A DNA stretch of 64,000 bases, from NCBI RefSeq assembly GCF_000485595.1, contig NW_014577431.1, positions 423,208-487,207 of the forward strand. Direction: 5' to 3'. This document shows positions 21,899 through 32,457 of the stretch, one piece after another. Within the stretch, counting starts at the first letter, position 1. Each line of letters opens with the position of its first letter. This stretch comes from Priapulus caudatus. Taxonomy: Eukaryota; Priapulida; Priapulimorpha; Priapulimorphida; Priapulidae. The translations under genes and the position numbers were made by a program. The notes beneath the pieces were generated by a model. That model searched no databases. It was not told where the DNA came from and was given only the letters and a program-made list of their open reading frames with translations.

Positions 21899-22074
21899 AG
21901 CCCGGCGCACACGCGAGTTATTTTACGCAGAGAAATTACGCACGTGTGCGGCGGATTTTCGTTGAGTAATTTGACGCATGCGTCATTTTACTCACGTGTG
22001 CGGCGGATTTTCGTTGAGTAATTTGACTCATGCGTCATTTTACTTGAGTAAAATAACTCACGTGTGCGCTGGTC
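21899..22074. mobile_element. TTAA-flanked MITE, left arm only (block A)
   Basis: 176 bp between TTAA at 21895-21898 and 22075-22078. Ends are AGCCCGGCGCACACGCGAG and, reverse-complemented, GACCAGCGCACACGTGAG. The interior has two tandem copies of CGTGTGCGGCGGATTTTCG-type sequence. TTAA duplication is characteristic of piggyBac and Kolobok superfamilies. The right arm has an uninterrupted GGCTTTAAACTT at the equivalent place. Confidence 0.85.
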
Positions 22075-22559
22075 TTAACTTATTTCGGTTTGTTTCTAAT
22101 CTTATTGCCGCCATTTATACAAAAATTCACTCCTACTCTCCGTAAATTTCGTCACATTAAGCCCCCTGTCCCGTCCGCAAATTAACAACAATGATGCAAT
22201 GCGCACGCGAGCGCGCGTAAAAGTATCGCGCTAGAAAACGCGTTAGTTTACGTCACACGCTGCAGTACTCCGCCGACGTAACGTTTTTTGTTTGTTTCCA
22301 ATCTTATTCCCGTCATTTATACAAAAAGTCACTCCACTTTCTGTAAATAATGTCACATTAAGCCCCTTGTCCCGTCACAGCAAAACAAATTAACAACAAT
22401 TGACCTCTCTTCCACGTGGGTGACTCTCTCTGTCAGCTCTTTCCTGTCGTGGCTGTACGTGCGGCGGCGTTCGTCACTCACTGCGATCGCTGTGATGATC
22501 TGGCCGTCGTCCATCGTCAGACGTGAGAGCAAGCCGAAAAAAATCGAAGTGTCATCAAA

Positions 22560-23780
22560 CGAATTAGATGGAAAAGTCTGGTTGTTTGAAAAAAACACCG
22601 ACGAAAAAGATCAGCGAAACCGACGACCTTAACAACGAATTCGGATTCAAATCTCGAAATGTCCGCCGCAAAATGAAGACTTAAACAAGTTCGAAGCAGA
22701 GCTGCTAGATATGGTAAAGAACATTTAGTTCAGAAAAATGCACAACGAGTTCAAGAAGCAACTAAACAAGGACATAAATAGCAAAAAAAACGGAAGCCTT
22801 CATCCATGCTGACAAAACCGCTCCTACTGAAAAATAAACGACGAGCCACTCTAGATCAACAGAAATCCAACCACCACCTACCATAATTAAACAACTACCC
22901 GCATCCATCAACCGTAGGATAACAGACATCTCGTGCAGCAAGGAAGCATTTGACAAAGCTAAGTCTCCCTACGAAAAAAGCTTCTAAAAACAAGCGGATT
23001 TACCGAAACCTTACATAGGCTACGCCAGCCGCAACACATCCGCATCCGCAACAAAGAACAGGAAAAGGAACATAATCTGGTTTAACCCTCCATACGGCCA
23101 AAACGTCCAAACTAATATCGCAAAACCTTCCTCAACCTCATCAAGAAGCATTTCTACAAAGAACACAAATTCCACTCCATCTTTCAACAAGAACAACGTA
23201 AAAGTCAGTACAGCTGCACGGAAAGATATAGCAACCATAATTAACAAACACAACAAGAAAATAACCAGCGACAACCCACCCCTCCCAGAACAAATGCAAC
23301 TGCGGAAAAAAAGAACAATGTCCACTCGACAGTAACTGCCTCAGCCAGCCTAGTCTACAACGCACGCGTACCTACAGATAAAGACACCATAGGAACGAAC
23401 TACATCGGGACGTACATAGGAACATTTAAACAACGACACACTAAACACAAGCTATCATTTCGAAACAGAAATACGCTACAGCACTGAACTCTCAAAGCAC
23501 ATCTGGAAACTAAAAGACGACAAAGAAATTGATACAATCAATTGGTCAATCATCACTTCAGCAAGCCCATACAACAACATATCCAAAAAATGCAATCTCT
23601 GTTTAGCAGAAAAAATGTACATTACTAAAGCCGACAAAACCAGGCTCCTCAACAAAAGATCTGAAATAATTTCGAAGTGCCGACACGAGAACAAATATTA
23701 CTTAATGAACACGAAAGGCACAGGAGAAGCTGGAGAATCTCAGCAATTTAACATCCGACCACGCTACCACAGCTGAGCCC
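22560..23780 (+). pseudogene. GIY-YIG retroelement remnant lacking the RT core (block A)
   Basis: Frameshifted copy of the sequence at 50820-52024, described there. Recognisable pieces are EAELLDMVKNI, NRRITDISCSKEAFDKA, IIWFNPPYGQNVQTN in broken frame, and a C-terminal KCNLCLAEK segment. It forms the centre of the palindromic element. Confidence 0.7.
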
Positions 23781-24198
23781 GTCGCCTCGACCTGCGTGCA
23801 CGGGCACTGTTGCTAGATCCTCAGTCTCGACCCCAACGAGAAACGTCACAACTGCGCGCCGCCGCTGCGGTGGTCCCCGTTGCCACGGACAACGGCGTCG
23901 ACAACGGCTTGCTCTCGCGTCTGACGATGGACGACGGCCAGATCATTACCGGACAGCAACGCGCAGTGAGTGACGACCACGCGCCGCACGTACAGCCACG
24001 ACAGGAAAGAGCTGACAGGAGAGTCACCCACGTGGAAGGAGGTCACGGCAATGCAGCATCTATCCGCAGCAGCGTCGGCGGCGGAGTGCTGCAGCGTGTG
24101 ACGTAAACTAACGCGTTTTCTCGGCGCGATACTTTTAGCGCGGCTTGCGCGCGCATTACATAGTTGTTGTTAATTTGCGGACGGGACAATGGGCTTAA

Positions 24199-24874
24199 AG
24201 CGTGTATTGCGAGAATTTTCCAGTGTTTTCCCCACTTTCATGATACCTACCGTTATTGCTTGAGTAACAGCAATTGTTTGTCTAGAGTAACGATAAGATG
24301 TCTTAGAACCTTCGTATTCACCAAATCAAATGAAATCATGCACGATTACAATTTTGAGTTCTGTTTCTGTTAACCGTTGCCATCGGACTTTCTCGCGTAG
24401 CACGAGACATCTATCACGGTGCAGTAATGCATACCGTCGCACCGTAGAAATCAGGTCAGAGTTGTAACACAGACGTTCATACTAGTGTAACAGCAGTGTA
24501 CTACTAATACCGCGTAAAGTCTGTTATTAGAGAAGCTTGTGGGATTACCAGTCAGATAGTAACACGGGAATGACAATGACAGAAAGTGCTCTGAATTATT
24601 GACATAAAAACTCAATAAGATTTAACAAACAGAATTGCACGCCCTTTTGTTAATTATGTGCACTTGTTTGAAGACGCCATTTGTGATTTTGAGAGTCGGG
24701 ACACGATAAAATTTATTGCTGGTATGATGTGGTCAAATCAATTTTTCTATGCTATAACTGCATAAAATCTTGGTGTTTTGAATGTTGGTATAATCAGTGA
24801 TATTTCCACTGTCAGGTGAGACTATATTCAGCTATATTTTGTTTGTCTGAGTCAAAAAGCTCGCAATACACGCT
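24199..24874. mobile_element. TTAA MITE, first of a head-to-tail pair (block A)
   Basis: 676 bp with ends AGCGTGTATTGCGAG and its reverse complement CTCGCAATACACGCT, flanked by TTAA at 24195-24198 and 24875-24878. Non-coding. The piggyBac/Kolobok-type target is inferred from TTAA alone. Confidence 0.85.
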
Positions 24875-24878
24875 TTAA

Positions 24879-25555
24879 AGCGTGTATTGCGAGAATTTTC
24901 CAGTGTTTTCCCCACTTTCATGATACCTACCGTTATTGCTTGAGTAACAGCAATTGTTGTCTAGAGTAACGATAAAATGTCCTAGAACCTGTATTCACAA
25001 ATCAAATGAAATCATGCACGATTACAATTTTGAGTTCTGTTTCTGTTTACCGTTGCCATCACTCGGACTTTCTCGCGGTAGCACGAGACATTTATCACGG
25101 TGCAGTAATGCATACCGTCGCACCGTAGAAATCAGGTCAGAGTGTAAACACAGACGTTTCATACTAGTGTAACAGCAGTGTACTACTAATACCGCGTAAA
25201 GTCTGTTATTAGAGAAGCTTGTGGTTACCAGTCAGATAGTAACACGGGAATGACAATGACAGAAAGTGCTCTGAATTATTGACATAAAAACTCAATAAGA
25301 TTTAACAAACAGAATTGCACGCCCTTTTGTTTTAATTATGTGCACTTGTTTGAAGACGCCATTTGTGATTTTGAGAGTCGGGACACGATAAAATTTATTG
25401 CTGCGTATGATGTGTCAAATCAATTTTTCTATGCTATAACTGCATAAAATCTTGGTGTTTTGATGTTGGTATAATCAGTGATATTTCCACTGTCAGGTGA
25501 GACTATATTCAGCTATATTTTGTTTGTCTGAGTCAAAAAACTCGCAATACACGCT
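24879..25555. mobile_element. TTAA MITE, second of the pair (block A)
   Basis: 677 bp, same family and orientation as 24199-24874, sharing the central TTAA and ending at TTAA 25556-25559. About 97% similar to its neighbour by eye. The two copies abut with only the shared TTAA between them. Confidence 0.85.
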
Positions 25556-25709
25556 TTAATGTGACGAAATTTACGGAGAGTAGGAGTGAATTTTTGTATA
25601 AATAGCGGTAATAAGATTAGAAACAAACAAAAAGTTTAAAGCCGAACAACAATATACCAGCAGAACAATAGATCGATTTAACTATAGAACCATAGATCTA
25701 CTGGCTTTG

Positions 25710-25766
25710 GTAACTATGGACCGCGTACGGTTTCCGCAGGCAACCGTACGCGGGCTATATAGTTAC
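25710..25766. repeat. Hairpin in right arm (block A)
   Basis: GTAACTATGGACCGCGTACG pairs with CGTACGCGGGCTATATAGTTAC, more perfectly than the left-arm hairpin. Confidence 0.8.
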
Positions 25767-25863
25767 TAGAGCTATAGAACTACATAACAATACATAACTA
25801 AAACAATAGCGCCATTCAAGTTTATATAGGTTATGGAATGTATACAAGGTTTATTCTTCATTA

Positions 25864-25912
25864 AAGTTTGTCTGATGATCGCGTAAGCGTAAAACTCGGA
25901 GTAACAGCTAAA
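25864..25912 (+). ncRNA. Hammerhead candidate with mutated core, right arm (block A)
   Basis: CTGATGA (25872-25878), stem II CGC-GTAA-GCG, then AAAA where the consensus core GAAA is expected, then CTCGGAG and GTA (25901-25903). The G of the GAAA core is essential for catalysis in studied hammerheads, so this copy is probably inactive, unlike the left-arm copy. Confidence 0.55.
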
Positions 25913-26140
25913 AGTGATGTCTTGTCTTTAATTTATCTACAGACTACAATTTATTACGCTCTGCAACTTAATGCATCGAGCACTCTACCGACAGTAGAGA
26001 CTCAAGCATTCAGACTTATGTATATTATTGAAGTAGAACGGATGCGCTTAGGCTGTCGTCGAGTGAATGGAGGCATGCGGGGTGTGCCAGTGTCCGCTAT
26101 CGTAGGACCTCAATTCTCACCTACCACGCACACGCACACG

Positions 26141-26141
26141 C

Positions 26142-26220
<79 letters not shown>
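26141..26220 (+). repeat. (CA)n microsatellite
   Basis: CA tract with one CCA interruption. Confidence 0.95.
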
Positions 26221-26223
<3 letters not shown>

Positions 26224-27519
26224 AACACGACAAATTAATCATCGGTGTAGAAAGGAACCACAAATGAAAAATCATGGGATAACATATCCAGCGAAACTGC
26301 CGCCTCAACTTGCCTTAGCCGTCACCATGCAGCAATTAATCACGGGATGGGACGGGGTAGGAAAAGGTCCGCTTCTCACAAATTGCATGTAGGACTGCAA
26401 ATGTTGTTTATTAAATAAGGAGATACAATCAGTGCTGCGTTGGCAAAAAATAATACGCGTCACAATCAACCGGGACATATTGTATGGCTGCGATAATTGC
26501 TTGCGATGTGGGCGCTTGGGAAAAATCTCATTTGTAAAGTAGAGCCGAATGTTCGTCGATCTGCAATATAATATTAGCGCCATCTGCGGATTCACATCGA
26601 ACGATAATTTATTGCGCCCGTCAATTCGCTTGCCATCTTGTTACGTTCGCAGTCGAGATTGTTACCTTCCCGTCTGTTCTGCATCTCTCCTCGTGTTTTG
26701 TCATCACGGAGCGCGATATTTTCACGCTGATATGATTCAATGGAAAGACGTCAAACTGTATTATTATAATAAATAAATTATTAAATTAATTAAAATAAAC
26801 TGAAAAAATAATTGAAATATGACTGATGGAAATCCGAGCACGCAACTACTTTTTGTAATGAATATTGTAAATATGTAATGTGCGTGCGTGCTTGATTTTG
26901 CGGTGGTCGACCGGGCGGACCTCCGTCCTATCGGGGTGGAGCCGGGACCATGCGCGTTCCGTAATTCTTTAATGAATTGCCCATCGTCACGATAACAACT
27001 TATCATCAGCACGTGTCATTCGCTGTCAGAGTACGGCAGCATCCCCATCACATTGGCTGGCGCTTCGTTGCGGATCTCGAAAACAAAAAACATTGGCTCA
27101 GGCTGAGGCGTGTTTCGTCCTGAAACAAGCAATGTAATTCGTGGAGGTGGTTTTCGCCTGCCTGAGCGGTACGTTTTGAGCGTCGTACATGTCGGTCTGT
27201 GTGGGGAGGTTTTCCTGGTGAGGGTTAGCACTTTCGCATTGGGTAGGTGTGTGGGTTGTGACACGCCTCGGCTATGTGTGTCGTGTGGTGCCTTGTCGCT
27301 TGTTGGTGTTGGTCCACCCTTTGTTGTGGCTTGTGTGTATGTGTGTGTTGCGCTCCGGTGTGTACGTGTGGTGTGTGTTATGTTGTAAATTGTGTATGTC
27401 GGTTGTGGTGTGTGATGTATCGTCTGTTGTGTGCCACCTGTGTGGTGGTGTGTGTGTCGTGCCATGTTGTGTGTTGCCTGTGGTGATGTGTGTGTGACTT
27501 ACAATGATGTGTACGGTGG
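26221..27519. other. No gene recognised
   Basis: No firm feature. A pyrimidine-rich acceptor-like TTGCTTGTTTCAG precedes a short minus-strand frame near 27125-27016 (PEPMFFVFEIRNEAPAN then stop), which might be a terminal exon but matches nothing I know. 27240-27490 is GTGT-rich. Confidence 0.35.
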
Positions 27520-27720
27520 ACTGACGCTGTGTCGCGTGCGTGGCTGCCTCACCCCGTAGTTGCCGCCACTCTCTATGTCGGCAGAATGCGCACCGTGGCC
27601 TATTCGTCGAACTTGATCCCTGCGGGACCTTGACCCGAGAAGTCGAGGTCCGTCGCCCATGTTGGCCATCATCAGGTCCGTCCTGTAGTTGACGTATACG
27701 TAGGGGTAAACTCCGTCTAT
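27520..27720 (-). pseudogene. Probable damaged exon of the GABA-B-type receptor (end of ligand-binding lobe)
   Basis: On the minus strand, GVYPYVYVNYRTDLMMANMG is followed in a shifted frame by DFSGQGPAGIKFDE and then a stop, with RIL.. and HREWRQLR in neighbouring frames. In GABA-B and related receptors this region reads roughly FxGxSGxxxFDxxGDR, just before the transmembrane part. Order and strand agree with the four upstream exons. The frame breaks could be sequencing indels in a filled gap or real decay. Confidence 0.35.
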
Positions 27721-27799
27721 CTGCTATGACCTTATGAAAATAGCAGAGCGCTAAAAACAAATACCTGTACACAATATATGTGTGATATGACAAACATTA

Positions 27800-30700
27800 T
27801 ATCAAACAACATCGTAGCTGTAAAAAAAATGAACCAGTGCGGCGCAGCAAATCTGGGATACGAATTTGCATATGCGAGCGATGGCATGACCGGCATTGGT
27901 AATGATTTCGTGATTTGTCGGATTGGTTGGCATGCTTACCCCATGTCTGCTAGGTCGTTTATTCGGTGGTTTGTTTTTCAAGACACAGCGGCCACCGCCC
28001 ATTATGACAGTCAAGCATTTACACGCGGCGAAACCTAGAACGAAGACCACGCTCCGATCTGGAATAATATACATTTAGGAATATAACGACAAACTATCTA
28101 CAGGTTTCTATCTAGCCCGAGTTTTATACGTTGAATGTGTTTAGTGTGGTATAGGATAACATAATATTCGTATAGATCATGAATGATTTTACATGTAAAT
28201 AACTAACGACTTATCTACCAGCTTTTATCTATAGTTTTATTACGTCTGGCTGTGTCCAGCTTCTGGTGTCCAGCATTAACGGATATGCGATGCACATCGA
28301 CTTCATTAATGATTTAACGCTTAAATAACTCCTCGCCTTGATTAAGCGCTACAGATTTTATTCAGCTGCGCAAGTCCCGATTAAAATTAACATATTCAAT
28401 CTTAGGATCTTTTCTATTTCTTATTAGATAATTACAAGAACTAATAATACATGCGTATTATTAGCTCCTCATAATTATCATAGATATTACATAATTATTA
28501 TTGACATAGAGTTAATTAACACATCGTTCTTAATACACCGGGTAACTAGAGCATTGAATTCATAGACTCGAACGTTGATGTGGGACAGCTAGATTATGAT
28601 GGCACTCGCGCAATACGCATTAAATATTGTACCGCTGCCATACGAGCCAAAATTACTTTTACTTTGTAACGAACGTACATTCGTAGATTGGTGTATCGTC
28701 TAAACGGTGTGTCTAAAGCCTTTAGCAGCAAGGCCAGCCAATCCGACCTCTTCTATCCATCCGAGTAACAGCGCCAGTGGCTAATATAGCCTTCGTATGC
28801 GCTGTGAGGTGCATCTGTCGCGTTTCCATCAAAAACCAGCACGAACTGAGTGGCTTTTCCATATAAGATGCTATTCTATACAATGTTAGAAGTAAAAATA
28901 ATATTTATATTATTGTGGATTAAAAATATAAACGCGTCTACGACAAGACTTCATAACGTCGCGCCTATCAGATCTCAATGTTTCAGGAAGGCGTTGTCAG
29001 AAACAACATGATCTAAATAAAGAAGAAATCGTTTTACTCTAGCACGCTTCTAGGATATTTTCAGTTAATTTAGTTCCAAAATTACGCCTCTACATAAAAA
29101 AGTTTTTTATGGCTTTCAATCCCCGATTTAGAAATATTATAAAACAGACTGTTTTGAAACTAACGAATTCACAGTTTGTATGTACAACGCGGTGCGTCAC
29201 TCAAAGCGCACGATCTGTAAGTTGACGCAAAACCACTTTTTCAGCCAGAGGGCCTACAGACCGAAGCTGTTTCTTATTTATTAATTTTTAAAGCAAATAG
29301 GCATTTGTAATATCCATACAACGACATATAGTTTCAGTTAATATTATGATAAATTGTCCTAAGATTGAACATCGTTCGCGTTAATAGCATTTAGGTAGAA
29401 TATAATTGCACTTTTGTGAATTAGCCTAGATTGATCTGTAAACGTGCCAAAAATAAGATTGGCAAAGCTGCGGCAACTTTTTCAGGGCTGGCACAGCACG
29501 GTCGCGGTCGGGTCATGGCGCCGTTCAAATTTCGTAGCATTGATGTGTAATTTCAATGATAACAATTAAAATTAGGTACTTGGTTCTCGTAACAAATACG
29601 TGAGATTGTAGTATATGACGAATGTGTTATACAGTAACCACATTGTATCAGTAATCCTAGTAGTCTCTATATCCTTTTAACATCACCTTAAACATTAACT
29701 TTGTTCTTCTTAGAGCGTTGACAGAATACTTCGTAAAGTTAAGAAATTAAAAAATTTCTCATAACCTCTTCTCTTAACTTAACAGAATACTAGACCCTTC
29801 TTAACTTTAATATTAAGATGAAAATAAACATCATTTAGAACATTAGACTAAAGAATTCACAATTTATACTGATAATATTTATCATTAATGAGTAATATCA
29901 TGTGTTTTATCTTGAAAAACACGTCAAAACAATTAATTATCTACCGACGTGAATAAACAAAAGGCTGCCAAAAACATTTACATATGGCCCTATTACAATG
30001 GTTTTAAATACTTTTGCACTGGACACACGCACTCTCGCCGTCTCGTGTTACAGATGCTGAGAATTGTCTTGTTGATGCAGAATAAATTCAAGACCGTGTC
30101 GTTATTTCATCAAATATATTTTATATGTGAGCTTAGCATATAAAATAGCATAATTACGTGACTGTTACAATAAATGTGTATGAATTTGAATTTATGTGAT
30201 CCGATTCTCATCCTAATCAAGCAGCCTTGTGATGAAGTTTCCTGTCTATCGTAAGTGTTTCACTTAAGTAAGGTTTTTAGATTACGATAGGTTTGTCAAC
30301 GCCTATTAACTATTTCTCTTACATTAATATTCGAGTCCTTAAAATTAATCGTAACATTTTACAGTAAGTGGCCAGCTACGTAAATTTCTTGGACAACGGC
30401 CCCAGGATTTCAACTCCGTGCGTAAGCTTCCTTTCTCTCCGTCCCTGCGAAAAATGCGACACGCCTTTTTCACATTAGGCATTTCGGCACACGGCTGTAG
30501 TTGCTCTCACGAATATCGAATTGTTGCTTCAATCTACGACGAGGATTTGGCCTTCAGTACTTATATAATCAGCAAGAGCGCGAGGGCTTCATCTGGTGCG
30601 CGCCACTCCACTGATAGCCTTCACTTATTTCATCACTCGTCGCTCGATTATTTTTAAGGTATAATATATCAATTATGCCAACTAGCACGATCGTAATAAT

Positions 30701-31000
30701 ATAATAGTATATATTAATGTCATATAATATTATATAAATAGATTACTATTGTTTTATAACTCTATTATTATAATTCCACTCCTGCATATCGACACACGAG
30801 GCACCGCCTACTGTTAATGGCGGATAGAACTTGCGCTGTTGCTCGCGCTATTTCGACGCGCGCCCAAACATTTACATTACGAACATAATCAAAGACGCTG
30901 AAGCCCTGCAACCAAACCGCTAGGGTTTATTTATGTTGCTCGTATTGAAGGCTAATCCGTTAGCGAAATTCTCGAGGTAGTGCGCAGACAAAAATCGACC
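27800..31000. other. No gene recognised (intron of the receptor gene)
   Basis: Three kilobases of AT-rich DNA without a supported gene, RNA or transposon end. It lies between receptor exons on the minus strand and is presumably intronic. Short frames such as 30418-30657 (plus) are not supported. Confidence 0.4.
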
Positions 31001-31059
31001 GTCAGCCGTGGTTGTTTACGATATACTTGCCGTCAGCACCGGCGAAACCCGTAAGCGGC

Positions 31060-31300
31060 GAATAAACGACGGTACGCACAACACGCCACGCAATGCATGC
31101 ACAACACATACACGCGCACTGCGCGCGCTGACGCAACCGCACACTACGCACACACGCACGCACATACACGCACACACGCATGGCGCGCACATACGGCACG
31201 CACACACGCACGCACGCGTCGCACGCACGCATCGCACGTACGACACGCACGCTCGCACGCCACGCAGCGCACGTGACGCACCACACGCAGACGCGTGCGT
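31060..31300 (+). repeat. ACGC/CACGCA-rich minisatellite
   Basis: Irregular CGCACGCACACACG-type sequence next to the receptor exon. Alanine/threonine/histidine-rich frames here are repeat translations. Confidence 0.85.
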
Positions 31301-31310
31301 GTGTTATTAC

Positions 31311-31430
31311 CTGGTCCATCGTACAGTTTCCAGAGTCGAGCGACGGATCTTGCATAGTCCACCAGTTCGCATCGTACCAGCCGACTATCACCCACTGTAT
31401 CTTCGGCCCGTACAGTCCCTTTTTATATGC
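31311..31430 (-). CDS. GABA-B-type receptor, ligand-binding-domain exon 4 of those seen
   Basis: Exactly 40 codons between TTCTATGCAG|GCATAT (acceptor) and GACCAG|GTAATA (donor), phase 0 at both ends. The peptide includes AYKKGLYGPKIQWVIVGWYD, then ANWWTMQDPSLDSGNCTMDQ. It aligns with the GABA-B segment (V/A)YK..L(Y/F)GKKY.W.(L/I)(I/P)GWY..(N)W(F/W), a conserved part of the Venus-flytrap domain that includes an agonist-proximal tyrosine in subunit 1. The WW resembles subunit 2, while the NCT(M/V)D tail resembles subunit 1. Confidence 0.85.
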
Positions 31431-31452
31431 CTGCATAGAAATTCATGTAAAT

Positions 31453-31453
31453 A

Positions 31454-31492
<39 letters not shown>

Positions 31493-31496
31493 ATAC

Positions 31497-31529
<33 letters not shown>

Positions 31530-31562
31530 AATACATATATATAAATATATATATATATATAC
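31453..31562 (+). repeat. (AAAT)n and (AT)n microsatellites
   Basis: AAATA tetranucleotide run followed by two TA runs, immediately upstream of the receptor exon acceptor. Confidence 0.95.
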
Positions 31563-31736
31563 ATGTACTATATACGCCGACTCTTACTTTTTTTGGAGCA
31601 CCATAGCAGCAGTCTTTGCTCGTCAGGCATGCCGTACTAAGGAATCTCTATAGCAAATTGTAACTAGAATGTCAAAATTACACACGCGTCGTATATATAG
31701 ATTGGAACTAGATATCATGATAACTATATCGTACCC

Positions 31737-31796
31737 GGCAAAACACCTTGATGGCCCGGTCTGGGTAAAAACCTCCGAAATTATCCTAACGTCTTG
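31737..31796 (-). CDS. GABA-B-type receptor, ligand-binding-domain exon 3 of those seen (edges uncertain)
   Basis: Minus strand reads KQDVRIISEVFTQTGPSRCF, then AG, aligning without gaps to the GABA-B segment RQDARIIVGLFYET.ARKVFC that directly precedes the next exon. The donor would be GCCGG|GTACGA, which leaves the reading phase one base off relative to the next exon; one missing G in the GGG run would explain this. The acceptor is also ambiguous, after GCGCAG or after AAAG. The peptide match is the main evidence. Confidence 0.6.
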
Positions 31797-31909
31797 CTTT
31801 CTGCGCCGCCCTTTAGTTTAAGATAAGAAGCGGCGCTAGTTACAAAGATGTCGCGTGTCATACCTGACGTTCCCTTGGTGCGCACATGATATGCTAACTT
31901 TGAGCTGCC

Positions 31910-32352
31910 GTTTTTGTCTGTGTGTGCCGCGGTCTGATCGTGTGTGTGCTGTGTGTGTGTGATGTTGTGTGTTGTGTGTCGCCTGTGTGTGTGGCGTGTG
32001 TCTAACGCGTGAATTCCGTGTGTGTTTGTGCGTGTGTCCTGCTGTGTGTATCGTGTGTCTGTGTGTGTTGTGCTGTGTGTGTCGTGCTGTGTGTGTCTGG
32101 GTGTGTGTTGTTAGTGTGTGTGCATTCTGTGTGTGGTAACCCTCGCCTCGGTGTGTGTGCCCGGTGTGTGTGCGTCGTGCATCGTGTTGTGTTGTGCTCT
32201 AGTGTGATGTGTGTATGTGTGTGAGCGATGTGTGTTGTGTGTTGTGCTGTGTGTGTGTGTGTGCGTGTGGTGTGTGCTCGCCTCTTGTGTGTCTGGGGGT
32301 GTGTGTGTGTGTGGTGTGGTTCGTGGTGCTGTTTGTGTGTGCTCCGTGTGGC
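31910..32352 (+). repeat. GTGT-rich low-complexity tract
   Basis: TGTGTGTG interspersed with TGC, GTC and GTTG words, running into the N gap. The irregular interruptions look like uncorrected read sequence across a GT repeat. Confidence 0.8.
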
Positions 32353-32377
32353 NNNNNNNNNNNNNNNNNNNNNNNNN
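32353..32377. other. Assembly gap (25 N)
   Basis: Exactly 25 undetermined bases. Some long-read gap-filling software leaves a fixed 25-N placeholder. The next base begins a sequence homologous to 54293 onward. Confidence 0.98.
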
Positions 32378-32400
32378 CTATAGTTCCAAGCAGTCCAGAC

Positions 32401-32457
<57 letters not shown>

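Larger units (their letters stand above)
21579..22540. repeat. Left arm of palindromic element (block A)
   Basis: Starts AAATTGTAGTCCGTAGATAA and is the reverse complement of the right arm ending at 25952. It carries a minus-strand hammerhead motif, a hairpin (21769-21823), a TTAA-flanked MITE (21899-22074) absent from the right arm, and an internal duplication of the CAATCTTATT...TTTATACAAAAA segment (about 22100-22180 and 22290-22375). Confidence 0.8.
20474..25952. mobile_element. Composite retroelement block A
   Basis: A 5.5-kb block nearly identical to 48747-54250 (block B). Order: Penelope-type non-coding leader with a hammerhead-like motif, GIY-YIG endonuclease 3' end, then a palindromic element (21579-25952) whose two arms carry outward hammerhead-like motifs and whose centre is a reverse-transcriptase-deleted second retroelement. 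MITEs are nested in the arms. Differences from block B are mostly single-base indels and are scattered over both copies. The block starts after a TA run and lies in the intron downstream of the doublecortin exon. Confidence 0.8.
23905..25952. repeat. Right arm of palindromic element (block A)
   Basis: Mirror of 21579-22540, interrupted by two tandem TTAA-flanked MITEs at 24199-25555. It ends GACTACAATTT at 25952. The arm includes the GTCTGACGATGGACGACGG segment (23920-23938), the counterpart of left-arm 22505-22523. Confidence 0.8.

Noticed and set aside
27016-27465. 149-residue minus-strand frame overlapping the receptor region
   Set aside because: Most is GT-tract translation (Thr/His rich); only the final part might be an exon, and it matches no known receptor segment.
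28700-28860. Minus-strand stretch FVLVFDGNATDAPHSAYEGY as a further receptor exon
   Set aside because: No clear splice sites, and the sequence does not fit the expected receptor segment; left unannotated.
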